From positions 1 through 45,795 of the forward strand of contig JAFNVH010000006.1 in assembly GCA_017379895.1 (NCBI GenBank): a stretch of 45,795 nucleotides of DNA, in the 5' to 3' direction. The position numbers were made by a program, and so were the translations under genes. Shown in pieces: positions 33,747 to 43,719 of this stretch. The notes under the pieces were generated by a model. That model was not told the DNA's origin. It did not search any database and was given only the letters and a program-made list of their open reading frames with translations. The first letter of the stretch is position 1. Every line of letters starts with the position of its first letter. The DNA is from Rikenellaceae bacterium. Its GTDB lineage: Bacteria; Bacteroidota; Bacteroidia; Bacteroidales; Rikenellaceae.

Positions 33747-35513
33747 ATGAATATGAAAAAGATATTAATCGCAGCAATGGTCTTCGCAACCGCAGCTTTG
33801 GTTGGTTGTGAGCAATTCCTCACTGAGGATCCCCAGTCGGCGTTTGCAGATGGCCCTACCTTCTGGAAGGGTGAGACTGCTCTTAAGATGGAGACCAATT
33901 ATTTTTATAGCTCATTCTCGAGCTACGGTGCAGCTCACAGCGGCCGTTTCTATGCAGCTTCGAAGAGTGATGACTACGGTCAGGACAACAACAATCCTGA
34001 ATACTCTGTAACTATTCCTTCGGGTACCGGTGTATGGGCTTCGTCTTATCAGGAGGCTCGCCGTGCTAACCTGATTATGGCTCGTATGGCTGATATGGAG
34101 CTTTCGGACGAGGTTCGCAAGCACTATGAGGGTTTCTGCCGCTACTACCGTGCAATCCAGCACTTCGATGTTGTTAAAGCTTACGGTGACTGCGTATGGC
34201 AGGACAAGGAGGTAGCGCTCGATGATCCCGAGTGGCAGTCGCAGTCGCGTACCGATCGCGCTGAGATTATGCGTAAGGTTTGCGAGGATCTGAAGTTCGC
34301 TGGTGAGAACTGCCGTGATTACACTGACGGTCGTGCTTTCCATAAGTATGTTGCTTGGACTATGCTGTCGCGTGTAGCTCTCTTCGAGGGTACTTGGCAG
34401 AAGTATCACAAGAACAACACTGCTGTTGCTAACGAGTTCTTCCAGATCGCTAAGGAGGCTGCTGAGAAGGTAATGAACAGCGGCAAGTGGTCGGTTCACG
34501 AGAACTACGGTTCGAACTACGTTTCGAAGTCGTTGGCTGGCAACACTGAGATGATTATGTACAAGCAGTTCCAGTATGATGGTGACGTTAAGATCGGTCA
34601 CGGTCTGCACGGTTACTCGACTTCGTCGACTCCTACTTGGGGTATGACTAAGGACGCTGTTCAGTCGTACTGCAACGCTGATGGTCTGCCTATCCACGTT
34701 AGCCCCCTGGGCTTCGACGATTCGACTGTTAAGAAGGCAATCGCTAATCGTGACGCTCGTCTGGCTCACAACGTTTGTGACTCGGTTGTAATGTTGGATA
34801 CCTATTCGTGGAGAAGCGGTATCAACTCGACTACCGGTTACTGGCTGACTAAGTTCGTTTGCTGGTCGGATTATATCAACGCAGCATCGACTAACTTGGC
34901 TCCCTACAACGACACTGACGGTCCCGTATTTATGTACGCTGAGGTTCTGTTGAACTATGCTGAGGCTTGCGCTGAGCTGGGTTCGATGACTCAGGCTGAC
35001 GCTGATAAGTCGATCAACTTGCTCCGTACTAAGCACGGTAAGATCCCCGCATTGACCATTTCGGGTACCACCGTATCGGTTAACGGTACTGTTATCACCA
35101 AGGATCCCAAGAACACCTACGGTGTAAACGAGCTTATCTGGGAGGTTCGTCGTGAGCGTCGAAATGAGCTCATCTGCGACGGTTTCCGTACTGATGACTT
35201 GCGTCGTTGGAAGATGGGTGCTCAGCTTGACTTCTCGAAGAACCCCGCTGGCCGTATCGGTGTTAGCGAGGCAGCTGTTCAGGACTACTACAACTATACT
35301 CAGAATGTATACGACTGGGAAGGTCTGCACGCAGATGGTTCGTGGGCAGAGATCGAGAAGGATTTCTGGGTAACTGTTGACGGTAAGAAGTACATCTCGC
35401 CGTTTGCTCCCGAGCGTAACCGCGTATTCGATGAGACCAAGAACTACTTGGATCCTCTGCCTAGCGGTGTTACTTTGATCAACCCCAACCTGGGTCAGAA
35501 CCCCGGCTGGTAG
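33747..35513 (+). CDS. SusD/RagB-like surface nutrient-binding lipoprotein
   Basis: 588 aa. Lipoprotein signal with Cys21 (ATAALVGC), then the EQFLTEDPQSAFADG segment typical of SusD N-termini. TPR-type helical core: EARRANLIMARMADMELSDEVRKHYEGFCRYYRAIQHFDVVKAYGDC (about 93-140). C-terminal SusD motifs YAEVLLNYAEACAELG (about 392-407), ELIWEVRRERRNELICDGFRTDDLRRWKMG (about 456-485) and the ending LINPNLGQNPGW. A surface-exposed partner that closes over the SusC barrel. The ligand is unknown. It shares the strong codon bias of the receptor gene. Followed by a strong terminator, so the operon has only these two genes. Confidence 0.97.
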   Translation: MNMKKILIAAMVFATAALVGCEQFLTEDPQSAFADGPTFWKGETALKMETNYFYSSFSSYGAAHSGRFYAASKSDDYGQDNNNPEYSVTIPSGTGVWASSYQEARRANLIMARMADMELSDEVRKHYEGFCRYYRAIQHFDVVKAYGDCVWQDKEVALDDPEWQSQSRTDRAEIMRKVCEDLKFAGENCRDYTDGRAFHKYVAWTMLSRVALFEGTWQKYHKNNTAVANEFFQIAKEAAEKVMNSGKWSVHENYGSNYVSKSLAGNTEMIMYKQFQYDGDVKIGHGLHGYSTSSTPTWGMTKDAVQSYCNADGLPIHVSPLGFDDSTVKKAIANRDARLAHNVCDSVVMLDTYSWRSGINSTTGYWLTKFVCWSDYINAASTNLAPYNDTDGPVFMYAEVLLNYAEACAELGSMTQADADKSINLLRTKHGKIPALTISGTTVSVNGTVITKDPKNTYGVNELIWEVRRERRNELICDGFRTDDLRRWKMGAQLDFSKNPAGRIGVSEAAVQDYYNYTQNVYDWEGLHADGSWAEIEKDFWVTVDGKKYISPFAPERNRVFDETKNYLDPLPSGVTLINPNLGQNPGW

Positions 35514-35537
35514 TAGTCAAATAACTATACTGGCTTT

Positions 35538-35573
35538 GCGATCCTCGCCTTCGGGCGGGGATCGCTTTTTTTT
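35538..35573 (+). terminator. Terminator of the susC/susD operon
   Basis: GCGATCCTCGCC-TTCG-GGCGGGGATCGC (one G-U pair) followed by eight T. UUCG tetraloop. Confidence 0.95.
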
Positions 35574-35629
35574 AGGCCCTATTTGCCCGTATATGGAACT
35601 TTTAGAGCGGTATTTGGGGTGTGAAAGTT

Positions 35630-35658
35630 TTGATTTTAAGAAAAAATTGCTATTTTTG
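35630..35658 (+). promoter_or_regulatory. Promoter of the atp operon
   Basis: TATTTTTG 35651-35658 with TTG 35630-35632 at an 18-nt spacer. Leader of about 100 nt to ATG 35767. Confidence 0.65.
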
Positions 35659-35666
35659 TTGCGAAT

Positions 35667-35727
35667 CGTGCGCCTAAAATTTTGGACCGACTCTGCAAAT
35701 GTAGTGTAGAGTCCGTTCTGGGCGCGA
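35667..35727 (+). promoter_or_regulatory. Structured 5' leader of the atp operon
   Basis: Inner 9-bp stem 35689-35697 with 35705-35713 (GACTCTGCA against TGTAGAGTC, one G-U, 7-nt loop). It is enclosed by an outer GCGCC/GGCGC stem (35670-35674 and 35721-35725). There is no T-run, so it is not a terminator. No known riboswitch is recognised. It may affect mRNA stability or translation. Confidence 0.45.
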
Positions 35728-35736
35728 TTTAAGTGA

Positions 35737-37278
<1,542 letters not shown>

Positions 37279-37296
37279 TATAAATTAGGTATACTT

Positions 37297-37545
37297 ATGC
37301 AGTTGACTATCGTAACTCCCGAGGGCGTTGTTTGCCGAGCCGAGGTCGAGAGCGTGAAGTTGTCAGGCGCGGCGGCTCCGTTCACGATATTGAAGGGGCA
37401 CGCTCCGTTGATGTCGACGCTCGAGGCGGGCGATGTGATCTACGTTAAGCAGGGTGCGGAGCACCGTGTGGCAATTCGTAGCGGTGTGGTCAATGTATAT
37501 AAGGATACGATTGAGGTGTGCGCCGAATTGGATCGCACGAAGTAA
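37297..37545 (+). CDS. atpC: F1Fo ATP synthase subunit epsilon, short form
   Basis: 82 aa, against about 135 in E. coli. Only the N-terminal beta-sandwich is present (LTIVTPEGVVCRAEVESVKLSGAAAPFTILKGHAPLMSTLEAG). The C-terminal helical pair that inhibits ATP hydrolysis in many bacteria is missing. This short form is normal in Bacteroidetes. It lies 18 bp after atpD and 11 bp before atpB, central stalk of the enzyme. Confidence 0.95.
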   Translation: MQLTIVTPEGVVCRAEVESVKLSGAAAPFTILKGHAPLMSTLEAGDVIYVKQGAEHRVAIRSGVVNVYKDTIEVCAELDRTK

Positions 37546-37556
37546 ATTGATGCTGA

Positions 37557-38699
37557 ATGAGATTTGTAATCAACATATTGGTGCTGTTGTCGCTGTTGGC
37601 GGTCGAGCCTGTGTGGGCTCAGACTGAGGAGGCTGTGGCACAGGCCGAGGCGGTGGAGGAGACGATCGAGGCGTCGGAGCAGGGTGAAGAGCTCGACGTC
37701 AAGCAGGTTGTGCTGAGCCACATTGCCGATAGCTACGAGTGGCATATCTGCTCGGTGGGCGAGCGCCATATCTCGGTGCCACTGCCGGTGATTGTGCGTT
37801 CGCAGTCGGGCGAGTGGCACTGTTTCAGTTCGTCGAAACTGCACCACGGACACCAATATGAGGGTTTCCACATTGCCGAGGAGGGCGCGTATGCGGGTAA
37901 GATCGTCGAGCAGACGGCTGATGGTGAGCAAATTCGCCCGCTCGATTTCTCGATCACGAAGACTGTTGCGGGTCTGTTTGTGAACTGCGCGGTGCTGCTG
38001 CTGATTGTGTTGTGCGTGGCACGTCGCTATCGCAACGATCAGCACGACTCGAAGGCCAAGGGTGGTCTGGCGGGTGTGCTCGAAATGGTAATCGAGTCGG
38101 TGATGGACGGTATTATTATCCCCTGCGTGGGCCCGAACTATCGCAAATTCGCTCCCTACCTGCTGACGGCGTTCTTCTTTATTTTCGTCAATAACCTGAT
38201 GGGACTGATCCCGATCTTCCCTGCGGGAGCCAATGTGACGGGTAATATCGCGGTGACGCTGGTGCTGGCTATGGCAACGTTCTTTGCAGTCAATATATTC
38301 GGTACGAAGGATTATTGGAAGGAGATCTTCTGGCCCGAGGTGCCCACGTGGCTCAAAGTGCCAATTCCGATTATGCCCGCAATCGAGTTTATCGGTCTGT
38401 TCACTAAGCCCTTCTCGCTGATGATCCGACTGTTTGCCAATATCTTGGCGGGCCACGCGATCATCTTGATTCTGACCTGCATTGTGTTCGCAACGGCTAA
38501 GATGGGTGCGGCAGTCAATGGCGCGATGAGCGCGGTATCGGTGGTGCTGTCGATCTTTATGAACTGCTTGGAGCTGCTGGTTGCCTTCTTGCAGGCATTT
38601 GTCTTCACGATGTTGTCGGCTGTGTTTATCGGCGCAGCGCAGCATACCGAGGAACACGAACACGAAACGAAACAAATTGAAAATAATACAAATAACTAA
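37557..38699 (+). CDS. atpB: F1Fo ATP synthase subunit a, with signal peptide and long N-terminal extension
   Basis: 380 aa, about 110 longer than E. coli subunit a. Residues 1-21 are a signal-peptide-like segment ending WAQ, followed by an acidic stretch and a periplasmic-looking domain to about 130. Transmembrane core from about 136. Essential Arg291 in FSLMIRLFANILAGHAIILIL, as in all subunit a proteins, and KFAPYLLTAFFFIFVNNLMGLIPIFP before it. C-terminal tail is acidic and His-rich. Forms the proton half-channels of Fo. The N-terminal extension is seen in Bacteroidetes homologues and its role is unclear. Confidence 0.96.
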   Translation: MRFVINILVLLSLLAVEPVWAQTEEAVAQAEAVEETIEASEQGEELDVKQVVLSHIADSYEWHICSVGERHISVPLPVIVRSQSGEWHCFSSSKLHHGHQYEGFHIAEEGAYAGKIVEQTADGEQIRPLDFSITKTVAGLFVNCAVLLLIVLCVARRYRNDQHDSKAKGGLAGVLEMVIESVMDGIIIPCVGPNYRKFAPYLLTAFFFIFVNNLMGLIPIFPAGANVTGNIAVTLVLAMATFFAVNIFGTKDYWKEIFWPEVPTWLKVPIPIMPAIEFIGLFTKPFSLMIRLFANILAGHAIILILTCIVFATAKMGAAVNGAMSAVSVVLSIFMNCLELLVAFLQAFVFTMLSAVFIGAAQHTEEHEHETKQIENNTNN

Positions 38700-38711
38700 A
38701 CACTCACATTT

Positions 38712-38927
38712 ATGGAAACATTAGGTATTTTGGGCGCAACATTCGCAGCCGCTATTGCAGTATTAGGTGCCGCATTCGGTATCTCGAAGATCGGTAAGGC
38801 GACGATGGAGGCTTCGGCACGTCAGCCTGAGGTTGCTGACAAGTTGCGTACGACGATGATCATTGCTGCGGCTCTGATCGAGGGTGTGGCTCTGTTCGCA
38901 GTTGCAGTCTGCTTTATGGCTCTCTAA
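38712..38927 (+). CDS. atpE: F1Fo ATP synthase subunit c
   Basis: 71 aa, two helices joined by the polar loop ARQPEV. The ion-binding carboxylate is Glu in AALIEGVALFAV. The residues that form a sodium site in Na-type c rings (Gln in helix 1, Ser/Thr next to the Glu) are not seen: the helix 1 position is Ile and Gly follows the Glu. A proton-driven rotor is therefore most likely. Confidence 0.96.
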   Translation: METLGILGATFAAAIAVLGAAFGISKIGKATMEASARQPEVADKLRTTMIIAAALIEGVALFAVAVCFMAL

Positions 38928-38948
38928 TCGAACAAAACACTCTCAGTT

Positions 38949-39461
38949 ATGGGACTTTTGCAACCCGAACTCGGACTGCTCTTTTGGACTTCGTTGGCCT
39001 TTGGAGTGGTGCTGTTCCTGCTCTGCAAGTTTGGCTTTCCGGTGATTCTGCGTTCGGTCGAGGAGCGACGAAAGTTTATCGACTCGTCGATCGACGCGGC
39101 TCACGAGGCCGAGGTGCGTTTGGAGCGCGTTACGCTCGATAGCGAGGCCATCGTCGAGAAGGCTGAGGCTGAGCGTCAGATGATCCTGCGCTCGGCTGGT
39201 GAGGAGCGTGATCGTATTGTCACCGAGGCACGTGCGAAAGCAGAGGAGGAGGCACGCCGCATTGTTGCGGAGGCGCGCGAGCAGGCCACAGAGGAGCGTG
39301 AGCAGATTTTGCGCGATGGTCGCCAGCAGGTGGCTGCGTTGGCTGTGGCTTTGAGTGAGAAGTTGCTACGCGAGGAGTTGCGCGATCGCCAGTCACAGAC
39401 CAAGTTGGCTGATCGACTGCTCGACGAAATCAATAGTCAAACGACTAATACCGAGGCATAA
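38949..39461 (+). CDS. atpF: F1Fo ATP synthase subunit b
   Basis: 170 aa. Single N-terminal membrane helix (LLFWTSLAFGVVLFLLCKFGF, about 10-31), followed by a long charged coiled coil rich in Glu/Ala/Arg (about 45-160), which is the peripheral stalk. The stop codon directly touches the atpH start at 39462. Confidence 0.94.
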   Translation: MGLLQPELGLLFWTSLAFGVVLFLLCKFGFPVILRSVEERRKFIDSSIDAAHEAEVRLERVTLDSEAIVEKAEAERQMILRSAGEERDRIVTEARAKAEEEARRIVAEAREQATEEREQILRDGRQQVAALAVALSEKLLREELRDRQSQTKLADRLLDEINSQTTNTEA

Positions 39462-40019
39462 ATGTATACGGGATCAATAGCCAAGCGATATGCTACGGCG
39501 CTGGCTGATTTTGCAGCAGCGCGTGGCGAGGAGCGTGTTGTCTTCGATGAGGCGCGTTGCTTGGCTCTGTATATGGCCGAGGTGCACCAGTTGCGCGAAA
39601 CGGTGTTGGCACCGACGATTGATGTCGAGAATAAGCTGTCGCTGATGGCCAAATGTGTCAATGGAGCGATGAGCCAGTCGATGGACCGCTTTGTGAGATT
39701 GGTTTTTGCGCATCGTCGTGAGCGCTATCTCGAATTTATGTTTCACTCGCTGGTGCGCATTTTTAAGGAGCGTCACGCGATTGTCGATGTCGAATTGACA
39801 ACGGCGGTGCCGCTCGATGAGCCGATCCAAAAACGTATTGCCGAGTTGGCTAAGCAGCTGACGGGCAGTAGTGAGGCCGAACTGAATTGTCGCGTGGATG
39901 AGGACCTGATTGGAGGTTTCCGTTTGCGAATGAACGATCAGTTGGTCGATACGTCGATTCGCACACAGCTTGAAACGGTGCGTCGCGTGATGATCGGCAA
40001 CAATAAACGAATTCTATAA
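39462..40019 (+). CDS. atpH: F1Fo ATP synthase subunit delta
   Basis: 185 aa. N-terminal helical domain starting GSIAKRYATALADFAAARGE, the standard delta/OSCP beginning. C-terminal region with VDEDLIGGFRLRMNDQLVDTSIRTQLE, the matching family end. It links the peripheral stalk to the top of F1. It begins with no gap after atpF and ends 6 bp before atpA. Confidence 0.95.
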   Translation: MYTGSIAKRYATALADFAAARGEERVVFDEARCLALYMAEVHQLRETVLAPTIDVENKLSLMAKCVNGAMSQSMDRFVRLVFAHRRERYLEFMFHSLVRIFKERHAIVDVELTTAVPLDEPIQKRIAELAKQLTGSSEAELNCRVDEDLIGGFRLRMNDQLVDTSIRTQLETVRRVMIGNNKRIL

Positions 40020-40025
40020 CACACT

Positions 40026-41606
40026 ATGGATAAAGAGAATATCAAGCCGGCGGAGGTTTCGCAAGTGCTGCTGGCAGAGTTACAGGGTATCGATCTCGGA
40101 GCGCAGTTTGCCGAGGTGGGCACGGTGTTGCAAGTGAGCGACGGCGTGGCACGCATCTATGGCTTGGGCAATGCCGAAGCGGGCGAGCTGTTGGAGTTTG
40201 AGAATGGTGATCGCGCTGTGGTGATGAACCTCGAAGAGGATAACGTGGGTGCCGTATTGCTCGGCCCGACCGATCGCATCGAAGAGGGATCTACGGTCAA
40301 GCGTACGGGACGTACGGCGTCGATTATGGTCAGCGAGCAGATGCTCGGTCGCGTGATCGATCCTCTTGGTGAGCCGCTCGATGGTCGAGGTCCTATTGGT
40401 GGCGAGAGGGTAGAGATGCCGTTGGAGCGTAAGGCTCCTGGTGTGATCTTCCGTCAGCCGGTGAATCAGCCTCTGCAAACGGGTTTGAAGGCTATTGATG
40501 CGATGATTCCGATTGGTCGCGGTCAGCGTGAGTTGATCATTGGCGACCGCCAGACGGGTAAGACGGCTATTGCGGTCGATACGATCATCAATCAGCGCAA
40601 GAACTTTGAGAATGGCGAACCGATCTATTGTATCTATGTGGCTGTGGGTCAGAAAGCTTCGACGGTTGCGTCGCTGGTCGAGACGTTGCGCAAGAATGGC
40701 GCGATGGACTATTCGATTGTGGTTGTGGCAACGGCGGCCGATACCGCAGCATTGCAATATATGGCACCTTTCGCGGGTGCTGCCATTGGTGAATATTTCC
40801 GCGATACGGGTCGCCACGCGTTGGTAGTCTATGATGACCTGTCGAAGCAGGCGGTGGCTTATCGTGAGGTGTCGCTGGTGTTGCGTCGTCCGTCGGGTCG
40901 TGAGGCCTACCCGGGTGATATCTTCTATCTGCACTCGCGTCTGTTGGAGCGTGCGGCGAAGATCATCAATCAGCAGGAGGTGGCCGAGCAGATGAACGAC
41001 CTGCCCGAATCGTTGCGCGGTAAGGTGCGCGGCGGTGGCTCGCTGACGGCACTGCCGATTATCGAGACGCAGGCGGGTGACGTATCGGCATATATCCCGA
41101 CGAATGTGATCTCGATCACCGATGGTCAGATCTTCCTTGATACCAACCTCTTCAATCAGGGTAATCGCCCCGCGGTCGATGTGGGTATCTCGGTGTCGCG
41201 TGTGGGTGGTAACGCTCAGATCAAGACGATGAAGAAGGTGGCAGGTACGCTCAAAATTGACCAGGCGCAGTATCGCGAGTTGGAGGCGTTCTCGAAGTTC
41301 TCTAGCGATATGGACGCGGTTACGGCAGCAACGCTCGACAAGGGTCGTAAGAATACCCGTCTGCTCGTTCAGCCGCAGTATGCTCCGATGGCTGTCGAAC
41401 ACCAGATTGCGGTGCTGTATTGCGGTACGCGAGGTCTGATGCGCGATATCTCGATTGAGCAGGTGGCTGATTTCGAGCGTGAGTTGCTGCGCGAGCTGGA
41501 GTCGACAAATGTATATGAAAAGTTGCGCGAAGGTGTTATCGATGACGCAGTTACGGCTCGTATCGAGAAGGCTGCCGAGCGTGTAACGCTACAGTTAAAG
41601 TCATAG
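40026..41606 (+). CDS. atpA: F1Fo ATP synthase subunit alpha
   Basis: 526 aa. Non-catalytic nucleotide-binding F1 subunit. Walker A GDRQTGKT at residues 173-180. [46 protein letters not shown] is the highly conserved central block, with the [19 protein letters not shown] and [14 protein letters not shown] segments after it containing the arginine finger region. Located between delta and gamma genes. Confidence 0.98.
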   Translation: MDKENIKPAEVSQVLLAELQGIDLGAQFAEVGTVLQVSDGVARIYGLGNAEAGELLEFENGDRAVVMNLEEDNVGAVLLGPTDRIEEGSTVKRTGRTASIMVSEQMLGRVIDPLGEPLDGRGPIGGERVEMPLERKAPGVIFRQPVNQPLQTGLKAIDAMIPIGRGQRELIIGDRQTGKTAIAVDTIINQRKNFENGEPIYCIYVAVGQKASTVASLVETLRKNGAMDYSIVVVATAADTAALQYMAPFAGAAIGEYFRDTGRHALVVYDDLSKQAVAYREVSLVLRRPSGREAYPGDIFYLHSRLLERAAKIINQQEVAEQMNDLPESLRGKVRGGGSLTALPIIETQAGDVSAYIPTNVISITDGQIFLDTNLFNQGNRPAVDVGISVSRVGGNAQIKTMKKVAGTLKIDQAQYRELEAFSKFSSDMDAVTAATLDKGRKNTRLLVQPQYAPMAVEHQIAVLYCGTRGLMRDISIEQVADFERELLRELESTNVYEKLREGVIDDAVTARIEKAAERVTLQLKS

Positions 41607-41610
41607 TCGT

Positions 41611-42471
41611 ATGGCATCGCTCAAAGAGATCAAAGGTCGTATTGCTTCGGTACAAAGTACGCTGAAAATCACTTCGGCAATGAAGATGGTTTCGTCGGCC
41701 AAATTGCACAAGGTGCAGGGTGCGGCGTTGTCATTTGCCGAGTATGAGTCGCGTGTGTCGTCAATGGTCGCTACGTTGCGCTCGGCGACTGAGGTGCGTT
41801 CGCCTTTGGTGGTGCCACATACCGCTACGAAACGGGCGATTTTGGTCGCTTTGTCGTCGGATACATCGCTCTGCGGTGGCTTCAATGCCTCGGCTATCAA
41901 GACGGCAAGTGAGGCTGTTGAGCGACTGCGCACGGAGGGTTTCGAGCGAGTGGAGGTTGTGGCAATTGGCGAGAAGATGGTCGCTGCGATGACCAAGAGT
42001 GGCGTTGAGATGTGTCGCGAATTCCCGACCTCGATAGGCGATTACGACTATGGACAGATGGCGCGATTGACCGAGTGGCTGATCGAGGAGTATGTTGCTG
42101 AACGCGTTGATCGCGTGGAGGTTGCTTATCACCACTTCCACTCGATGGGCCGTCAGATGCCGACTGCCGAACGCTTGTTGCCCATTGCTGTTGAGCGATT
42201 CGAGGTGGACGCGAAGGTTGCTGATGCGGACTACATCTTTGAGCCGTCAGCCGAGGAGTTGATGTCGAGTTTGGTTCCCTATGCAGTGAAGATACAGATG
42301 TATGAGATTCTACTCGATAATACGACGTCGGAACACGCAGCACGTACCGTAGCGATGCAGACTGCGTCGGACAATGCAAACGACCTGCTTGACGAACTTC
42401 GTCTGACCTATAACAAACGTCGACAGCAAGCTATCACCGACGAGTTGGCCGACATCACTTCGCACGAGTAG
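41611..42471 (+). CDS. atpG: F1Fo ATP synthase subunit gamma
   Basis: 286 aa. Central rotor shaft. N-terminal helix SLKEIKGRIASVQSTLKITSAMKMVSSAKL and the C-terminal helix AVAMQ-type segment (MQTASDNANDLLDELRLTYNKRRQQAITDELADI) form the coiled coil; both are family signatures. DTSLCGGFNASAIK is the typical first strand of the Rossmann-like part. Last gene of the operon, with a terminator 30 bp later. Confidence 0.97.
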   Translation: MASLKEIKGRIASVQSTLKITSAMKMVSSAKLHKVQGAALSFAEYESRVSSMVATLRSATEVRSPLVVPHTATKRAILVALSSDTSLCGGFNASAIKTASEAVERLRTEGFERVEVVAIGEKMVAAMTKSGVEMCREFPTSIGDYDYGQMARLTEWLIEEYVAERVDRVEVAYHHFHSMGRQMPTAERLLPIAVERFEVDAKVADADYIFEPSAEELMSSLVPYAVKIQMYEILLDNTTSEHAARTVAMQTASDNANDLLDELRLTYNKRRQQAITDELADITSHE

Positions 42472-42500
42472 TTATTCGGCATATAAGGACTATTATATAG

Positions 42501-42540
42501 GAGTGCTAGACTATTGAAAATTGGTCTAACACTCTTTTTT
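42501..42540 (+). terminator. Terminator of the atp operon
   Basis: GAGTGCTAGAC...GTCTAACACTC (one mismatch in 11 bp, 12-nt loop), then six T. Confidence 0.88.
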
Positions 42541-42593
42541 ATAGCTTTTGTTTAGATCTTTGTCGGAAAAATAGTAAAATTTCTAAGAGTTTT

Positions 42594-42823
42594 AGGATAA
42601 TTTAGAGGCGTGTCCGTTCAACTGCATCAAGACGTGCGATGTGACCAAATCGCCTTATTGCATTATGCTGGCTCTCTACAACGCTTTTAAGGGTCGTATG
42701 GAGCACGGTTATGCGTTCTGTGGTTCGAATGCTTGGCGTACGACCAAGATCGAGAGCGTACGCGAATTGATCTCGTCGCTGCGAGAGGAGTTTCTGAATT
42801 TCAAGGCTAAGTTCGAGGCGTAA
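42594..42823 (+). pseudogene. C-terminal remnant of a nitronate monooxygenase-like gene
   Basis: Open frame of about 75 codons between an in-frame TAG (42593-42595) and a stop at 42823. It reads CPFNCIKTCDVTKSPYCI, then ALYNAFKGRMEHGYAFCGSNAW and TTKIESVRELISSLREEF. This matches the C-terminal end of Bacteroidales nitronate monooxygenase/2-nitropropane dioxygenase proteins as I remember them. The flavin-binding barrel that should precede it (about 280 residues) is missing, and no start or ribosome site is evident, although a GTG exists at 42641. Codon use is like a normal gene. It keeps its own terminator. Interpreted as a deletion remnant. Confidence 0.75.
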
Positions 42824-42847
42824 ATCGTTCTCGTAACGCAATGCTTA

Positions 42848-42882
42848 GAGCCGTACTCGAGTGTCGGGTGCGGCTTTTTTTT
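42848..42882 (+). terminator. Terminator left after the pseudogene
   Basis: AGCCGTACTC...GGGTGCGGCT (two G-U pairs) followed by eight T, 25 bp past the pseudogene stop. Confidence 0.85.
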
Positions 42883-42908
42883 ATTTCTCGTGCGCGATAC
42901 TTTGTAAT

Positions 42909-42943
42909 AAAAAAGCTCGCTACTCCGATTGGGAGTAGCGAGC
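42909..42943 (-). terminator. Terminator of adk
   Basis: Minus strand GCTCGCTACTCCC-AATC-GGAGTAGCGAGC followed by TTTTTT. Near-perfect stem. Confidence 0.92.
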
Positions 42944-42981
42944 CGAGCGCTAATACAAATATAGGTACTCTAACGGATTGA

Positions 42982-43557
42982 TTAGAGATACTTTTCGATT
43001 ACGTTGCAGATGCGGTCGAATACCTCGTCGAGCGAGCCAACGCCATTAACTGCCTCATACTTGCCCTGTGCCGAGTAGTAGTCAGCAACGATTGCGGTTT
43101 GCTCGTTGTAGATCTGAATTCGGTTGCGGATCACATCCTCGTTAGCGTCATCGGCACGACCGCTGCTCTGACCGCGCAGCAAAATGCGCTGAACCAGCTC
43201 CTCGGTAGGAACGTCCATATAAATCATCACATCGACCTTCAAGCTGCGGGTCGAGAGAATCTGATCGAAAGCCTCAGCCTGCGGAGTAGTGCGGGGGAAG
43301 CCATCGAAGATATTGCCATTAGCATCGCGGTGACGGTCGATATAATCGGTTACGATGTCGATTACGAGCGAATCGGGAGCCAGCTCGCCACGCGAGATGT
43401 AAGCCTCCATACTCTTACCCAACTCGGTCTGAGCGCTGATTTCGCTACGGATAACCGCACCTGTCGAGATGTGGTTGAGATTATACTTTTCGACCAATTT
43501 GGCTGCCTGAGTTCCTTTGCCGCACCCGGGTGCGCCGAACAAAACGATATTCAACAT
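42982..43557 (-). CDS. adk: Adenylate kinase, short type
   Basis: 191 aa from ATG 43557; an upstream in-frame start at 43614 lies in the promoter region. P-loop GAPGCGKGT at residues 8-16. NMP-binding segment ISTGAVIRSEI and GELAPDSLVIDIV. FDGFPRTTPQAEAFD with the conserved Arg. LID region RGQSSGRADDANEDVIRNRI is the short form lacking the zinc-binding Cys residues, normal for Bacteroidetes. It converts AMP + ATP to two ADP in the cytosol. Its own promoter overlaps that of the divergent thiL. Confidence 0.97.
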   Translation of the reverse strand: MLNIVLFGAPGCGKGTQAAKLVEKYNLNHISTGAVIRSEISAQTELGKSMEAYISRGELAPDSLVIDIVTDYIDRHRDANGNIFDGFPRTTPQAEAFDQILSTRSLKVDVMIYMDVPTEELVQRILLRGQSSGRADDANEDVIRNRIQIYNEQTAIVADYYSAQGKYEAVNGVGSLDEVFDRICNVIEKYL

Positions 43558-43589
43558 ATCTTTTAAGAGTTTATAGTTTTTTCGTGCTG

Positions 43590-43638
43590 CAAATTTACGT
43601 CTTATTTTTTGCAAAACAACGATATTTTGCTATATTTG
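43590..43638. promoter_or_regulatory. Overlapping divergent promoters of adk and thiL
   Basis: Minus (adk): TAAATTTG 43590-43597, TTG 43617-43619, 19-nt spacer. Plus (thiL): TTG 43609-43611, TATATTTG 43631-43638, 19-nt spacer. The two -33 elements interleave. Confidence 0.75.
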
Positions 43639-43719
43639 TAAAAATTTTTAATTATAATGGCTAACTATTTGTCGCTTTTGGCGATTTTAGTGAGCAAAAT
43701 CTATATTTAAGATATCGCT

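Noticed and set aside
37440-38675. 411-codon open frame antisense to atpB
   Set aside because: Arg/His/Gln-rich antisense product; atpB is certain.
38712-38927. Sodium-specific c ring
   Set aside because: The Gln and Ser/Thr residues required for sodium binding are not present around the Glu.
40080-41402. 440-codon open frame antisense to atpA
   Set aside because: His/Arg/Thr-rich mirror of a conserved gene; no family features.
43639-43719. TPP riboswitch or 17-codon leader peptide (43658-43711) before thiL
   Set aside because: No thi-box motifs. The tiny ORF has no regulatory codon pattern or attenuator hairpin.
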